DNA of 64,000 nt, taken from assembly GCA_030765065.1 (NCBI GenBank), contig CM060990.1, positions 664,218,618-664,282,617 on the forward strand. The letters run 5' to 3'. Source of the DNA: Deroplatys truncata. Taxonomy: Eukaryota; Arthropoda; Insecta; Mantodea; Mantidae. The translations under genes and the position numbers were made by a program. Below are positions 10,640-21,262 of the stretch, piece after piece; position 1 is the stretch's first letter, and each line of letters starts with the position of its first letter. The notes under the pieces are model-generated. The model did not search any database and had not been told where the DNA came from. It was given only the letters and a program-made list of their open reading frames with translations.

Positions 10640-11700
10640 ACCTACGCTAGGTTTTGGAAGTATTTATTCCACCCATAAATTGAATATCGAGGTTTCACCG
10701 GAAATGCACTTTTCCCTGAACTACAAAAAGACACGCGCGCGAGCGTGTGTGCGAGCGTGCGTGAGAGGGAGAGAGAGAGACATATACTAAGACACCAAAA
10801 GTCGGATAAATACCAATTTGGTATTTTGTATAACTGGTAAACCTAAGAGATAGATGAAAACTTATTACCTACACGAAAAAGTAGATCTTGTTAAAGCACG
10901 CAATCTTGTGGTGTCATGCAAGGGGGTAGAGAATTTCAAAGGCCGCATTCGCATTGGCTATTTCTACTAACTTTATCTTTAGTTGAAGCACACAGAAAAT
11001 AAACTTTTGTAAGAATAACTTGGAGAAGTTATAAAAAATAAACAATACATTCAAATATATGAAGGTAACAAATCATAATTTTTATATTTATTTCAAACAG
11101 TATTTAAATTTGTGGCCATTTGAGGTCAATGCCCAAAGCATTGAAATGCTTTTACGTTTATTTATATATGTGTTTCAATACTTCTCACGCGATAGAACAA
11201 ATTTTTTCTTTCCCTGCCGTTTGTCCATTAGTAATAATAGGGAAATTAGGTATTGTATTCCAATCAAAAATAGGATGTAGAGATTTCAGCGGAAATACAG
11301 GTTTTGAGATGCGCTGCACCCAAGAAAAATATTCTTAGGAAAGTGTGTGTGTGTAAGAGAGAGAGAGAGAGAGAGGGGGGGGAGAGGGAGAGAATACCTA
11401 CCATAACTCAAAAACGAAGGGTAGGATAAATAAAAAGCTGGTATTTATTCCAGCATATTACGAGTATGTGATACAAACATTTTCAGGAAAGTCTCACAAA
11501 CCACCCCTTCCAATGAAAATTTTTCGTATTTTTATTCTCTCAAAACTGGCTGCCGATTTTGACAGAAATGCCACATTTTTATAGATTTCTACATGACTAA
11601 TAAAACCATATTTATTTTCCATTTCTACTTCAGAAGAAACGTTTCGTATGAATATTATGGTATTGTGTACTTCAGCGCTGGGGTAACTCATTTTTCACCC
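10640..11700 (+). repeat. Dispersed family C, two partial units with microsatellites
   Basis: Two partial units in tandem. The first starts near 10655 (ggaagtatttattccacc, then a ggtttcaccggaaatgcac block), and the second starts near 11210 and repeats the same order. Each has a simple-sequence tract at the same internal place: a GC/GT/GA tract at 10728-10780 and a GT then GA then G tract at 11347-11392. The later blocks (actcaaaaacgaag, ggataaataccaa and ttggtatt) recur at 18.96, 24.53 and 33.8 kb. Confidence 0.65.
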
Positions 11701-12185
11701 ACCCCTCCCTCTACAAGGTTGAGTTGCTAATCATATTACATTGGGCTAGCCATCCCTACTTGTTTACACAAATCAGAGTAGAATTCATTAAGGGAGGTTA
11801 TTTCTGACCCCTCCTTTGTTTCATACCTAGTTTATTACTCATTGGTTCATGCTTATCTCTTGGGATCTATTCCAAGTCAGTCATAGAGATAAGTGATAAG
11901 GGCTGGGTGGAAACTAGTGTTGGATCAATCAATCAATATCTCAATCAATCAAACAGTACTTATTGAGTAAATTATCAAGTTAGAGACTATAATAGTTGTA
12001 AGTTACAATCCAATATAAGCGTAAAAGATTAACAAATCACAGTATTATTTCAATCAAAATACTCGTAAACACAATAAAGTAATTTAAAAGTATCCAGTTA
12101 TAGATCACAGTCTCTAATATAGTTAGGCTTACATTAATTACTGATTGGGGTAATTTAGAAAACGTTTGCATTCCAAGTAAGTGTA
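11701..12185. other. Unassigned, with a CAAT-repeat tract
   Basis: A short run of imperfect CAAT/TCAA repeats lies at about 11925-11965. Nothing else was recognised. Confidence 0.35.
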
Positions 12186-12189
12186 TCCA

Positions 12190-12500
12190 ACGTTCAGTTT
12201 GGTAAGTCTTACCCTCGGCGGTCGGCGGATCGATGAAATATTTGAGGTGCGGGTTCAAATCCGGCGGAGGGCGATGAATTTTTTCGGGCGTAAAAATCCT
12301 TAGCATGACTTCCTTCGGAAGAGAAGTAAAGTCCGTGGTCCCGTGTCGTACATTTACGGCACGTAAAAGAACCTCAAGCCTGATAAAGAGGTCTCTGAAC
12401 AAAATTACCGGTCTTTCACGCCCAATATAGAGTGGGACGCTAAGGACCACAGCAGTCAAAGAACGTTCATAAATAAAACTCAATTTAATTTAATTTTTGA
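12190..12500 (+). repeat. SINE family F, copy 1 (5' part decayed)
   Basis: A tRNA-derived SINE. The B-box region at 12248-12265 (GCGGGTTCAAATCCGG) is well preserved, while the A box is decayed. The body carries the conserved blocks ccttcggaagagaagtaaag and cgtgaaagaccggtaat (complement) seen in five other copies. The 3' end is an AATTTAATTTAA tail near 12490. The minus-strand frame at 12037-12483 is a by-product of this repeat. Confidence 0.8.
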
Positions 12501-12596
12501 TGAAATATTGGTTCCTAGTAGGATAATGATATGTACTGTTTGTGGGCAAGTTAGCATTACTTTTAGTTTTTATCAGACAACAATTGTATGTGTATA

Positions 12597-13045
12597 CCGA
12601 GCTCCGCAGTAACGTATGAAGCTCTCATTCGGGAGGTCCCGGGTTCGATTCCCGTCGACAGCCCACTCTGGCTTTAAGTATTTCGTGGTTTTCCCAGGTC
12701 GGTAGGCGAATGCTGGGGTGGTTTCTCATCACCATTTCCATTTCTTCCCACTTCCTTCTCATCTTTCAGGTGTGTCTCTAAGTTTAGTGGCGTATGGCGG
12801 TGGCGCGGATGCTGCTCAAAGGAAAGAGTACTCCCCGTATACACTAGAGAGCTGCTTGGTCGACGGGTCGTTCAATGCCCTCTCTAGGTTGCCCCAGCAG
12901 TGGAAAGGGTCTCCGAGCCTGGAAATGTTAGGGACTTCCGGCGTCTCTGCGGTCTGTAGCCTTCTGTGTTTCCTTCACTGCATCCCTTCCCGGAGGTGGT
13001 AGCCACAATAGATCGATGTATGTTGCAGTGCGTGAGGTGTCCTCG
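12597..13045 (+). repeat. tRNA-headed SINE (type E1), copy 2
   Basis: The head begins near 12597 (ACCGAGCTCCGCAGTAACG), followed by a perfect B-box-like GGGTTCGATTCCC at 12640-12655. The body is colinear with the copies at 5707, 51580 and the minus-strand copies at 50.6 and 54.3 kb. The tail is replaced at about 13045 by retroposon family D. Confidence 0.85.
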
Positions 13046-13510
13046 ACCCCTTCAACTACCGTGGTGCGGGCGCTGCGGGCCCTCTGCACTCGTGGTACTT
13101 CTGACGTTACTAGATGTACGCCGGGTCCAACATTCCAATCCCTCTCGATAGGGAGTTGTTCGGATTGGGTTGGGCTCGGCGGGGCAGTGGTTCCCGATAC
13201 CCATAGGAGATTGGGTACATTTGGGCGGTTTCCCGTCCAGGCGGGGTTCTGAGACGCCTCAAGGTCCTCCGGTACCGCCCTGGATAGCAGGTAGACAGGT
13301 GCTAGATCATGTCGGCCCCACCGGGATGCTTGTAGTCTTCCCTTTCGGGGGTTGACGCGCGTAAGTGGCGTATCCACTTCCACCTTGTAATGGGGGGGTT
13401 CGGATTAGGCAACCAGGTGCCGGCCTGGAAAAGCTCTCGGGAGTGAGAGTGTCACTCGGCTGACGCCCGCTCCCCTGGGCCACGTGGGGGCGCAGTCCCC
13501 TTGTATCTTA
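13046..13510 (-). repeat. Retroposon family D, copy 1
   Basis: A GC-rich repeat homologous to the complete copy at 58408-58855, in reverse orientation relative to it. Shared blocks include ttacaaggtggaagtgg and gtgacactctcactcccgag (minus strand). On the minus strand it carries a long open frame (ending in the adjoining SINE) that is partly similar to the frame in the other copy. It begins with GTG rather than ATG, so coding status is unproven. No known domain is recognised. Confidence 0.6.
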
Positions 13511-14582
13511 TGTCCTCCTTTGTATAATCTATAACCTAAGGCATGATGTGGCGTATTATTAATTTTATTGTTATTAACATACGCACTGTTGTGCTGTATT
13601 ATTGCTACCAGACGTAGCATTGCTGTGTTTCTTTAGTCATATTTCAGCTTAACTGGTTTTCCCTTCGGTGCGGACCACGCCAAAGGGAAAAATCCTTCTT
13701 AAGTTTTTCGGTATGACGTCGATCCTATCTGGTTTCGGCTAGACACGGTTGGTGGGGTAAGGAAGCTTCACTCTAGTGGAAGTGTTCGTTGGAGTTAGAC
13801 GTGTGTGTGGCCGATCTACGGATTAGTGGCATCTCTCTCCGCCCCTTTTCCTTTGTTCAATAAGTAGAGTCGCCAGATGTGTTGTGAATAAATCCCAGGT
13901 ATGCAAAGGTAACGTGTGTTATGCAATTTTTCAGTGTAGTATAAAACCCACGCCTTCCTTTCAATTTCCATACCAAGTTTCCCGGACTCTTGCTGCCAGC
14001 GAGTTGCGCTACCCCATGTGCTGTTGGGGTGATCTAAATTAATTCCATTTTCTGGTAATCTTTTGGCCTTCACCCCAACATGTAACAATATGCATGGACT
14101 AATAACACTTTAGATGTTTTCACTAATAAACAGCGGTTTTCAATGGTAATTGTGTTTAGACCCAGTTACATCACGCAATGCTTTTTTTGTAATTTAAGTA
14201 TTATTTTATCTTATATAATCCCCCAAATAGTTACAGCATAAGATGTTCATCAGAAAAAAACATAATAAGGACATTTTAGATAATTCATAGGAACTTGATG
14301 CCTTAAGTTCCTCAGTAAGTGGATCTCTCTGTACAGTCTACTACTGGCATAATCAATATGTTCAGTCCAAGTTACTTTATCATCTAACAAAATACCAAAA
14401 TACTTGAAAAACTTCATGGATAACTCTATAAATATGAAAACCGTACAGAGTATATAAAAATAAAAATGCTGTTATATATGTCAACCGGTCACTTTTCTAC
14501 ACACAGGTGCACAATTTGTTTATACGAAAGAATATTTATGTATTCGTCTTTGACTTAGTATAGGATAGAACTAGTTAACGGA
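13511..14582. other. Unassigned sequence
   Basis: Moderately GC-rich at first (13640-13830), then AT-rich. No gene or repeat was identified. The minus-strand frame at 13816-14088 has no recognised domain. Confidence 0.35.
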
Positions 14583-14925
14583 GGGGCATCTAGCATCTCG
14601 ACCCCCAATGGATCCTTTGTGGGTACACCCCCGGGAGGAACGGATGAGGTGAGGGAACCGGAGAAGACGTATGGGTTGCAGAGCAGGCCGACGCAAGTCG
14701 ACAGGCATGCGCGGAGTTTCCTAATCGTTCAAGGCTTGACCACCCGGCCACGGGAAATTTGCTCGGAGAGGTCCCTCAAGTGGGACTGGGGAAACACGAC
14801 CCAGTAGTGGAGGCTCGACAAGCTTCCCTCTAGCGGGGCCGAGAAGAAGGTCTGAATCTCTGCGCCATTTGCCCGACATAGATTGAAACACAGCCCCGGA
14901 GTCAACCTGAAGCATGAAAGGGAAA
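14583..14925. repeat. GC-rich island, probable SINE-like or LINE fragment
   Basis: About 340 bp of sequence much richer in GC than its surroundings, directly before a family B LTR. The opening (cggaggggcatctagcatc) is weakly like the tails of the E2 SINEs (cacggaggggc). No tRNA-like head was found and no other copy was seen in the window. Confidence 0.35.
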
Positions 14926-14954
14926 TAGAATACACCACTCTATCATTCGCCTAT

Positions 14955-15734
14955 TGAGGCAATAGTTTATATCATAACATGCTGTGAATGCCAAAGTGAT
15001 TGTAGTGTAAATTAATATTATTGTATGTACAGGATTTTAGATGTTTTTTAGCCTTAAGTATTGTTAGGAAATAAGTTTACACGGCCTCACTGAAACTGAC
15101 AATAGAAGTGGGTAACAATAAACCGAGGGGGTGAGTTGTTTATCACTAAGAAGAGAAAAACAAATGACGTCAGGGTAACGTGCCTTTTTTTAGAAATGAA
15201 GGGAATATATTCCCTAGAGCATATATGTTAGTAATAGTGATTGGCTGACCAAAACAGACGCTAAAGTGGGCGCACTTTGGTAACCAATAGGAGCTATATT
15301 ATAATGTTTAGGCAATTCGAGGTGAAGGAGTATATATTCTCGAGCCATAAGCAAGTGTCGTTCAGTTTGGAAGAATCTCTCACGAGGTGCACGTCACAAA
15401 GTTAGTTACAAAAATGTAAAGTACGCGAAGTAATTGGTGTGCGGCAACTATAACGACTGTAGTTGCATTCAGAAATATCACAGTTTCAGTCAGGCGTGTA
15501 TCAAGATTAAAAATGTGAAAATTAAGTGTGACGGCAATAAAAGTGTAAAAATAATTTTTTTATCAGTGTTATCTTTTAGTAACAACTCCTTTCCGTTTAC
15601 ACGCCCTGCTTAGAGATACTTGCTCGACTGAGTTATAATAGCTAGCCGGAGGACAAAGAACCAAATTAAAAAGAATAATTAAACAACAAGCGCCAAGCAA
15701 ATAAGATAACACAAGCCAGAGAACTGCGACACAG
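14955..15734 (+). mobile_element. Family B LTR, copy 1 (3' end truncated)
   Basis: In sense orientation it begins TGAGGCAATAGTTTATATC, close to the start of family A. It has a core promoter near 15331-15367, AATAAA at 15536-15541 and a conserved 3' block (CCGTTTACACGCCC, then GGAGGACAAAGAACC) shared with copies at 57178-57624 and 59.64-60.03 kb. The 3' end including the primer-binding-site-like motif is replaced by a SINE at 15735. No coding region follows, so it is a solo or truncated LTR. Confidence 0.75.
15331..15367 (+). promoter_or_regulatory. TATA box plus arthropod initiator in family B LTR
   Basis: TATATATT at 15331-15338 lies about 31 bp upstream of TCAGTT at 15362-15367, which matches the arthropod initiator consensus TCA(G/T)T. 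The spacing fits an RNA polymerase II core promoter, and AATAAA follows about 170 bp downstream. This defines a plausible U3/R boundary for the LTR. No transcription can be shown from sequence alone. Confidence 0.65.
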
Positions 15735-15837
15735 TGTCAACCAGGGAAAACCACGAACAACTCAGGTCGGAGTAGGCGGTCACCGGTAATCGAACCCGAG
15801 ACCTCACACGTTACCGCGGAGCCACCTTGCTCAGTTG
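15735..15837 (-). repeat. tRNA-headed SINE, 5' fragment
   Basis: The minus strand reads from a head near 15837 (gagcaaggtggctccgcgg) through a B-box-like GGTTCGATTACC to ttcgtggttttccctgg. Only the first 100 bp are present. It truncates the family B LTR. Confidence 0.75.
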
Positions 15838-18780
15838 TTTTTGACTTACAGCAATTATTTTGTAAAACTTTTACATAGCATTACTCTTCATTTCCCTCTG
15901 CAGTTCCCGATATCTACTGGCCTGTGTATTCCATTGAGCGTAAAAGTTTTAATTGAAGTAACAGCTGCGTAAAATCTACAGCAATAAACCTTTCCTCTGA
16001 CTATAAAATATGTCAGTGTAAGCGTCATATACTTCCATTAACTAAATGGAACGGAGGGAGTCTACCAAACGTTCAAACAATTGCCACTTAGTTATCAATT
16101 TAACGAATGTATATAACATCAAATCGTTTTCAATTACATTTGTGTGGTTCTAAAAGCAAACGTTACCCTTTATTGATAAAGATAGGTTTCCCATTTATGA
16201 TAGCTTTATGAAACAATAAATTCCGATTAATCTGAGTCGCACAGATTGTAAACCACATACAGAACGGAGGTATTTATTAGCACGCTAATGTCAGAGGAAG
16301 AATGTTTAACATGCATGTAACAAAAATGTCTAATTTATTTTCTTCCGATTAAGGGTTTATACAAAAAATAAGGTACCCATGATGTCCGAAGTCATTTATG
16401 GTCAAGTACGTGGGCACTACTTGAGGTTTACGTTAAACGTTTTTGAAATGAATAATATAGAATTGTTTGTTTTTATAAACCGGGCCTCACTCCCTCGCCG
16501 GTGTGTGCAACTTGCATGTTATGTGATTATTTGAAAACCGGTATTAAAAGGTTTAACAGTACACAAGCTTGTCCGCCTTCTTGTGCTTGCAGTTAGACTG
16601 AAAGCATGCTGTTGCTAGTGGTATTGGATTTACGTACGCCAATAATAGTAACGAAAATTTGCTATAACTTTTCAAAAATATTCACTTTACCCAAATTTTG
16701 TAAATAACAAAAATTGATAGAAGCACTATGCTAACAACTCCTTATTATATTGTTATTTTCAAAATACCTACTTAGTAATAAGCGAGTTTGCCCTTTGGGC
16801 AAAGAAATTAGAACACCTCAGCATATTTTCTAAGTAGCACTTAAGGTACTTTACATATAAAGCTTCGATACAATCGATTTGAATATTCTTGCGCAGAAAG
16901 GTAATATATCTATGCACATACACACATACCAATGGTTTTGAAAATGCGATTTATGGTCTCATTATATGTGTTAGACTGCAATTATTTATCTGATTTTGAA
17001 AATTACTAGACAAATTTTCGTTACAGTTATACAGTGTGTGTCAAAAGCTGTAATCCCTAAATACGTTAACAAGGTGAGTTTTAGGAGAAAAAATATGTAG
17101 TTTTATTATGTTTGGTGTTCTCTTGCACATTTTATTTGACAACTTGAAAGTATCCAGAGTTCAAAAACCAAACACACTTATTCCCTTTTTGCTTGATGCC
17201 GAAATTATTTACTTATACGATTAATAAATTTATAAAGACACATTGGGGAAATAGATAAATACTTGCAATAAATAATTTCGATAATATATTAGTCAGTGAA
17301 TAGTGTAAGAAGAACGAGCCACAATTCTGCCAGTGGATAAGAAGTCATTACCAGGCAAGTTACGTGTTGAGGCAAAGCAATTAGATAGAAATCAGAGTAG
17401 CTAAGGCGATTAGGTGTTCCGGAAAACCATTAGCCAAGGTTCAGGAAATTACTACTCAGTACGTTCAGAAATCAGAGAGTTACATGAAAATGCACGTGGG
17501 TATACCAGTTCTGAAATTAGAAAGGGAAAGAATTCTTAGAATTTAGCAAGTAAAACAGTAAAAGTTGTGTTTCAGATGCGAATAAAAAGCTTAATATTTG
17601 GCAATGTATAACGTAGCAACTTTGGTGGGGTAGTCATGAAATAGGCGGGAGTTAAGTTGATAAAAGAGCGTGTATTTTTAAAATTGCGGTCTTACAGTAT
17701 TTTACATTTTACTGTGATGGTTTATCGGCAGTCCGTAACGCCTAAAGACCGCGCCGGGGCTCTCACATACTTGGCGGCAGCCGCAAGTGGAATCGCCGTT
17801 TAGCATTTCAGCGATTCACGGCAACTTACGCTTCTCGCAGTTATTAAGGAAAAATTTATTTTAAACCGTAAATTTCTTGATACTTTATAGAAGTTAGCAG
17901 GTGTAATACTTCAATAGATACAGTTTATCATGCTAAGATTCAGAAACAGTTTCATTCTTCATCCTCAAACTGTCGGCAACTCGCTTCAAAGAGCTTATGT
18001 ATTAGCCTCCATTAAATTTATCAGTCAGTGTAATTGGTGTTGTCTATCCTCACTCCCATCCATGCGTACCCTCAGAGAAAGATCCTATAGCTCAACACTG
18101 TAGCAGCCTGCAGTAGATTCATCAACTACGGAGATCTTGGAGACGGCATAAAAAGTGTCTCACATATAGGGAATACGTCGCCGTGTTTTTTACCTTCACC
18201 GAAACAAAAGTCTCTTAGACTATTTCTGCTACGAATTGACGTGCGTTTGGCAACAATGCGCAAAATCGCAATATAAAATACAATGTTTTTATAGGTGACG
18301 AATAAAAATTTAATGTTTTAGTTATATGGTTTACAAAATAATCGCTGCTTACCTTGCAAGAAGGGCAAAAATCAATAAAATGCTATAAAGTTGTCTGATT
18401 TAAAGGTTGTTTAAGCGTATTCTTCCACGGTATGTGTTTTCTATTTAAATTACAAAAACAAATTTAAGAGAAAATATTCTTAAGAACCTGCATTATAACA
18501 GTTCGTTATTATAGATGTTCTTACACTAACTGTGACTATAAAAAGTATTATTTTCCACTTTAATACATGTTAACAGTCAAATTAACCAAGAGAAACTTCA
18601 AACTTTTAAAATAAACAAAGAACGATATTACAGTTCACACGTTCTGGCGTTTTCAAGATTTTCATTTTAATCCATTCATAATTTTTTGAAAATTGCACCG
18701 AGTTTTAACTTTTTTTTTTTCATGTGTGGCGTTCAAAACATTCCTTTATATGAATCAAGTAGAGCATTCTTTTATGTAAT
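15838..18780. other. Unassigned AT-rich sequence
   Basis: About 2.9 kb without a supportable gene, RNA or repeat. A somewhat GC-richer patch around 17700-18200 shows no domain in any frame. Confidence 0.35.
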
Positions 18781-18784
18781 GATA

Positions 18785-20530
18785 TTATTTTTACACTCTC
18801 TACTACGCATAGTAGATATGGAAATTATTGTAGATATTCCACCCAAAACTTTGATGTCAAAATTTCACCGAAAATATATGCTTTGAGGCTCCCTAAACTA
18901 AAAAAAGGGTTTAAGAAACGGACCCAGTGTGTGTCTATGTGTGTTTGTGTCTGTGAACAGCTTAAGTCATAAACGAAGCGTCGGATAAATACCAAACTTG
19001 TTATTTAAGTTCAGTATCTTGCAAAGATGTGACACAAAGATTTTCAAGAAAATGTCCCACCCCCAACTACACTTTCCATGAAACACTTTTCGAAACTTTT
19101 GATATTCTCAAAAATGCCTGTAACGGTTTTGATTAAAATACAGCTTTTACACGATAAATAAAGCGTATTTGTTGAATTTTCTGGGAATAGACCGTGAACC
19201 CATTTCATTCAGAAGGAATTTTGTATAAGCTTGTATAACTGGTAAACCTTAAGCGATAAACGAAAGCGCACTACATAAAAAACGTAGATTTCTTTAAAAC
19301 AATTTGTTTCAAATATTTTTTGTAGCATAAGCCATTTCCGAAGTATCCGTTATTAATGGTTCGAATTGCTCAATACTTAGTCGTTCTTTTAGTCCTGTCA
19401 ATTTTCAGCTATTTCTCCCGATGTCATGGAGAGGGAATGGAATTTTAAAGCAGCGTATAGCGTCTAATTCTTTAAATTTGACTATGGCTGTTCCCTTTGT
19501 ATTTATAACGTGAGGAAGGTGTTTTGTTGTATTGTTATTTGCACCACGCTTTGGGCGCCAATTTGAAGTAGTTTGTATTGAATGAGTTGTATTGTAGTTC
19601 AACTGTTGGCGAGCCGAACACTTGAAGTAGTTGCAACCGCACGTATGGTACCCGGTAGCCTTTGCCCCAATTTTTAAAAACTATTAACTTTGTAATTTGA
19701 CTGTTTCTTTAAGTATTAAATATTTGTTTGCCTCGGCTGCGTCAGTAGTATTGTTAGAGACACGTTTCTCTTTGTAGGGTTGTGGTGCGATAAGAATGTA
19801 GGGTTACACAGATTATAATTTTACTTCACTCCTTTTATTAATGCTTGACACGATTTAAATAACACTTCACTGATATAGAGAACTGTGAGATTATTTTTAT
19901 TAATTAATTAAACTTTTTAACACGTAAACTATTTTTTCGTCTCACACGAATACGTATTATACTTCTCGAGGACGTGTCTCGCGTCCGGTTAGGAACACTG
20001 TTTACAGGCAACTGACTTCTAAATTTGTAAATGTTTCTCCTTTTTAGTTTCTGATTGGCTAATCCTAGTCAAATAGAACATCTTCATTTAACTAAAGCTT
20101 TTTCTGGTTGTTGATTGGCTATTTTTATAAACTGTCACTAAAATTACATTATTGCTTCCAAGAATCACAAGTAGTATTGTTAAACTCTCAAACTCATTAT
20201 TTCCTCAAGGATTATTACACATGGATACAATAATATAAACATATACAATGACTGTAATTTACAAATTATTACATACACATATTGCTTCAAAGCGGGCTGT
20301 TATTGAATTTATATATATATATATATATTATATAATTAGACTGAAATCATTTAAGTATTAAAAATACTGCCTCAAACGAAATGTGTAATGTAGCTATTTC
20401 CGGAAAGATTTATCTCGAGTAAAATGACATAGATAAGAAAATAAACTTTCGCAAGAATAGTTTGTATACCCACTAATAGGCGATAGAGAGTAGAGGGTCA
20501 TGAATGTAACACGTCAGACATTCTAACTGA
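18785..20530 (+). repeat. Dispersed family C, split by a family A LTR
   Basis: The left part (18785-19510) has the typical order: a small palindrome (ctctctactacgcatagtag), a GT-rich tract near 18925-18955, then actaaaaa, ggataaataccaaac and the agcgtatagcgtcta block near 19450. The right part resumes at 20375 with aacgaaatgtgtaatgtag. In the copy at 34939-35380 the two parts are contiguous (tataacgaaacgtgtaac), which proves the insertion point. The family has no coding capacity. Confidence 0.8.
19511..20374 (-). mobile_element. Family A solo-LTR-like element, copy 2
   Basis: An 864-bp element, antisense, flanked by the target duplication AACG (19507-19510 and 20375-20378). In its own sense it ends with a clear primer-binding-site-like unit (complement of 19530-19565): CTTCAAATTGGCGCCCAAAG then CGTGGTGC. 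This resembles the complement of the 3' end of tRNA-Lys(CUU), TGGCGCCCAACGTGGGGC. A second, more degenerate unit follows in the antisense direction near 19615. The TG...CA termini are intact. Confidence 0.88.
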
Positions 20531-20684
20531 CGCAGAAATAAACTTGTGACATAAAAAGTGCAGCGTTTCTGACGAAGTTCAGTAAAACATTGTAAATTCC
20601 TGATTTTGGTATTTGTTTTCTTTCGTCAGATCAAAATCCATTTTCACCACCATTTCAAATATTGTACAAAAAATTTGCTCTAAA

Positions 20685-21262
20685 GGTACGTATCACGGAG
20701 GGGCCGCCGGAACCAGGGCAGAGCACCACACGCAGGCTAGTCGGCCTTTTTATGCTTCCAGCGTGACCCCGTAGGGAAGGATGAGGGGAGAGACCCGAAG
20801 GGCGACCAGATCCGGATGCTGACGGGCGCAGGCTTGGGTGGGATCCCTAACGTTTCCAGATATAACGCATCCGACGCCGCACGGTCCTCCCTGCCCACAA
20901 GCCACCAAACTTCAGGGTCTCCCAGAGCGCAGCCCCATGCTGGGGAGATACCTAACTGGGCGGTACCGCAGCGACGCCAGTGAAGAAACCATTACAGAGA
21001 GCAAGCCACCGCCCAGCCGCAACTCGCCGAACACCGTCGCCTGGTCCTACAACGCTGAAACAGATGACAAGGAAGATGATGGGTATAGGAAATGAGAGGA
21101 AGCAGAGTCGCGGTAGAAGATGAGCCACCCCAGCATTCGCCTGGCGACCTGGGGAAACCACGAAAAACCCATGGCCAGAGTGGACGGTCGTCAGGGATCG
21201 ACCCCTGGGCCTCCCGAAAGCGAGTCACAGACTTAACCGCCTGAGCCATACCGCTCGGTAAA
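20685..21262 (-). repeat. tRNA-headed SINE (type E2), copy 1
   Basis: The minus strand starts at 21262 (accgagcggtatggctcagg), which gives a well-formed tRNA-like A-box region. The body has the gttttccccaggtcgccagg and ctgtttcagcgttgtaggac blocks, and the tail is GC-rich with cctcatccttccctacgggg. The same body occurs at 38.4, 39.3 and 55.1 kb. The open frames in it are incidental. Confidence 0.85.

Noticed and set aside
12037-12483. 148-codon open frame on the minus strand
   Set aside because: It is the antisense reading of SINE F, and the repeat explains the sequence. No domain was recognised.
17320-17580. Decayed transposase in a slightly GC-richer patch
   Set aside because: Some frames contain basic stretches, but no motif or second copy supports a specific family.
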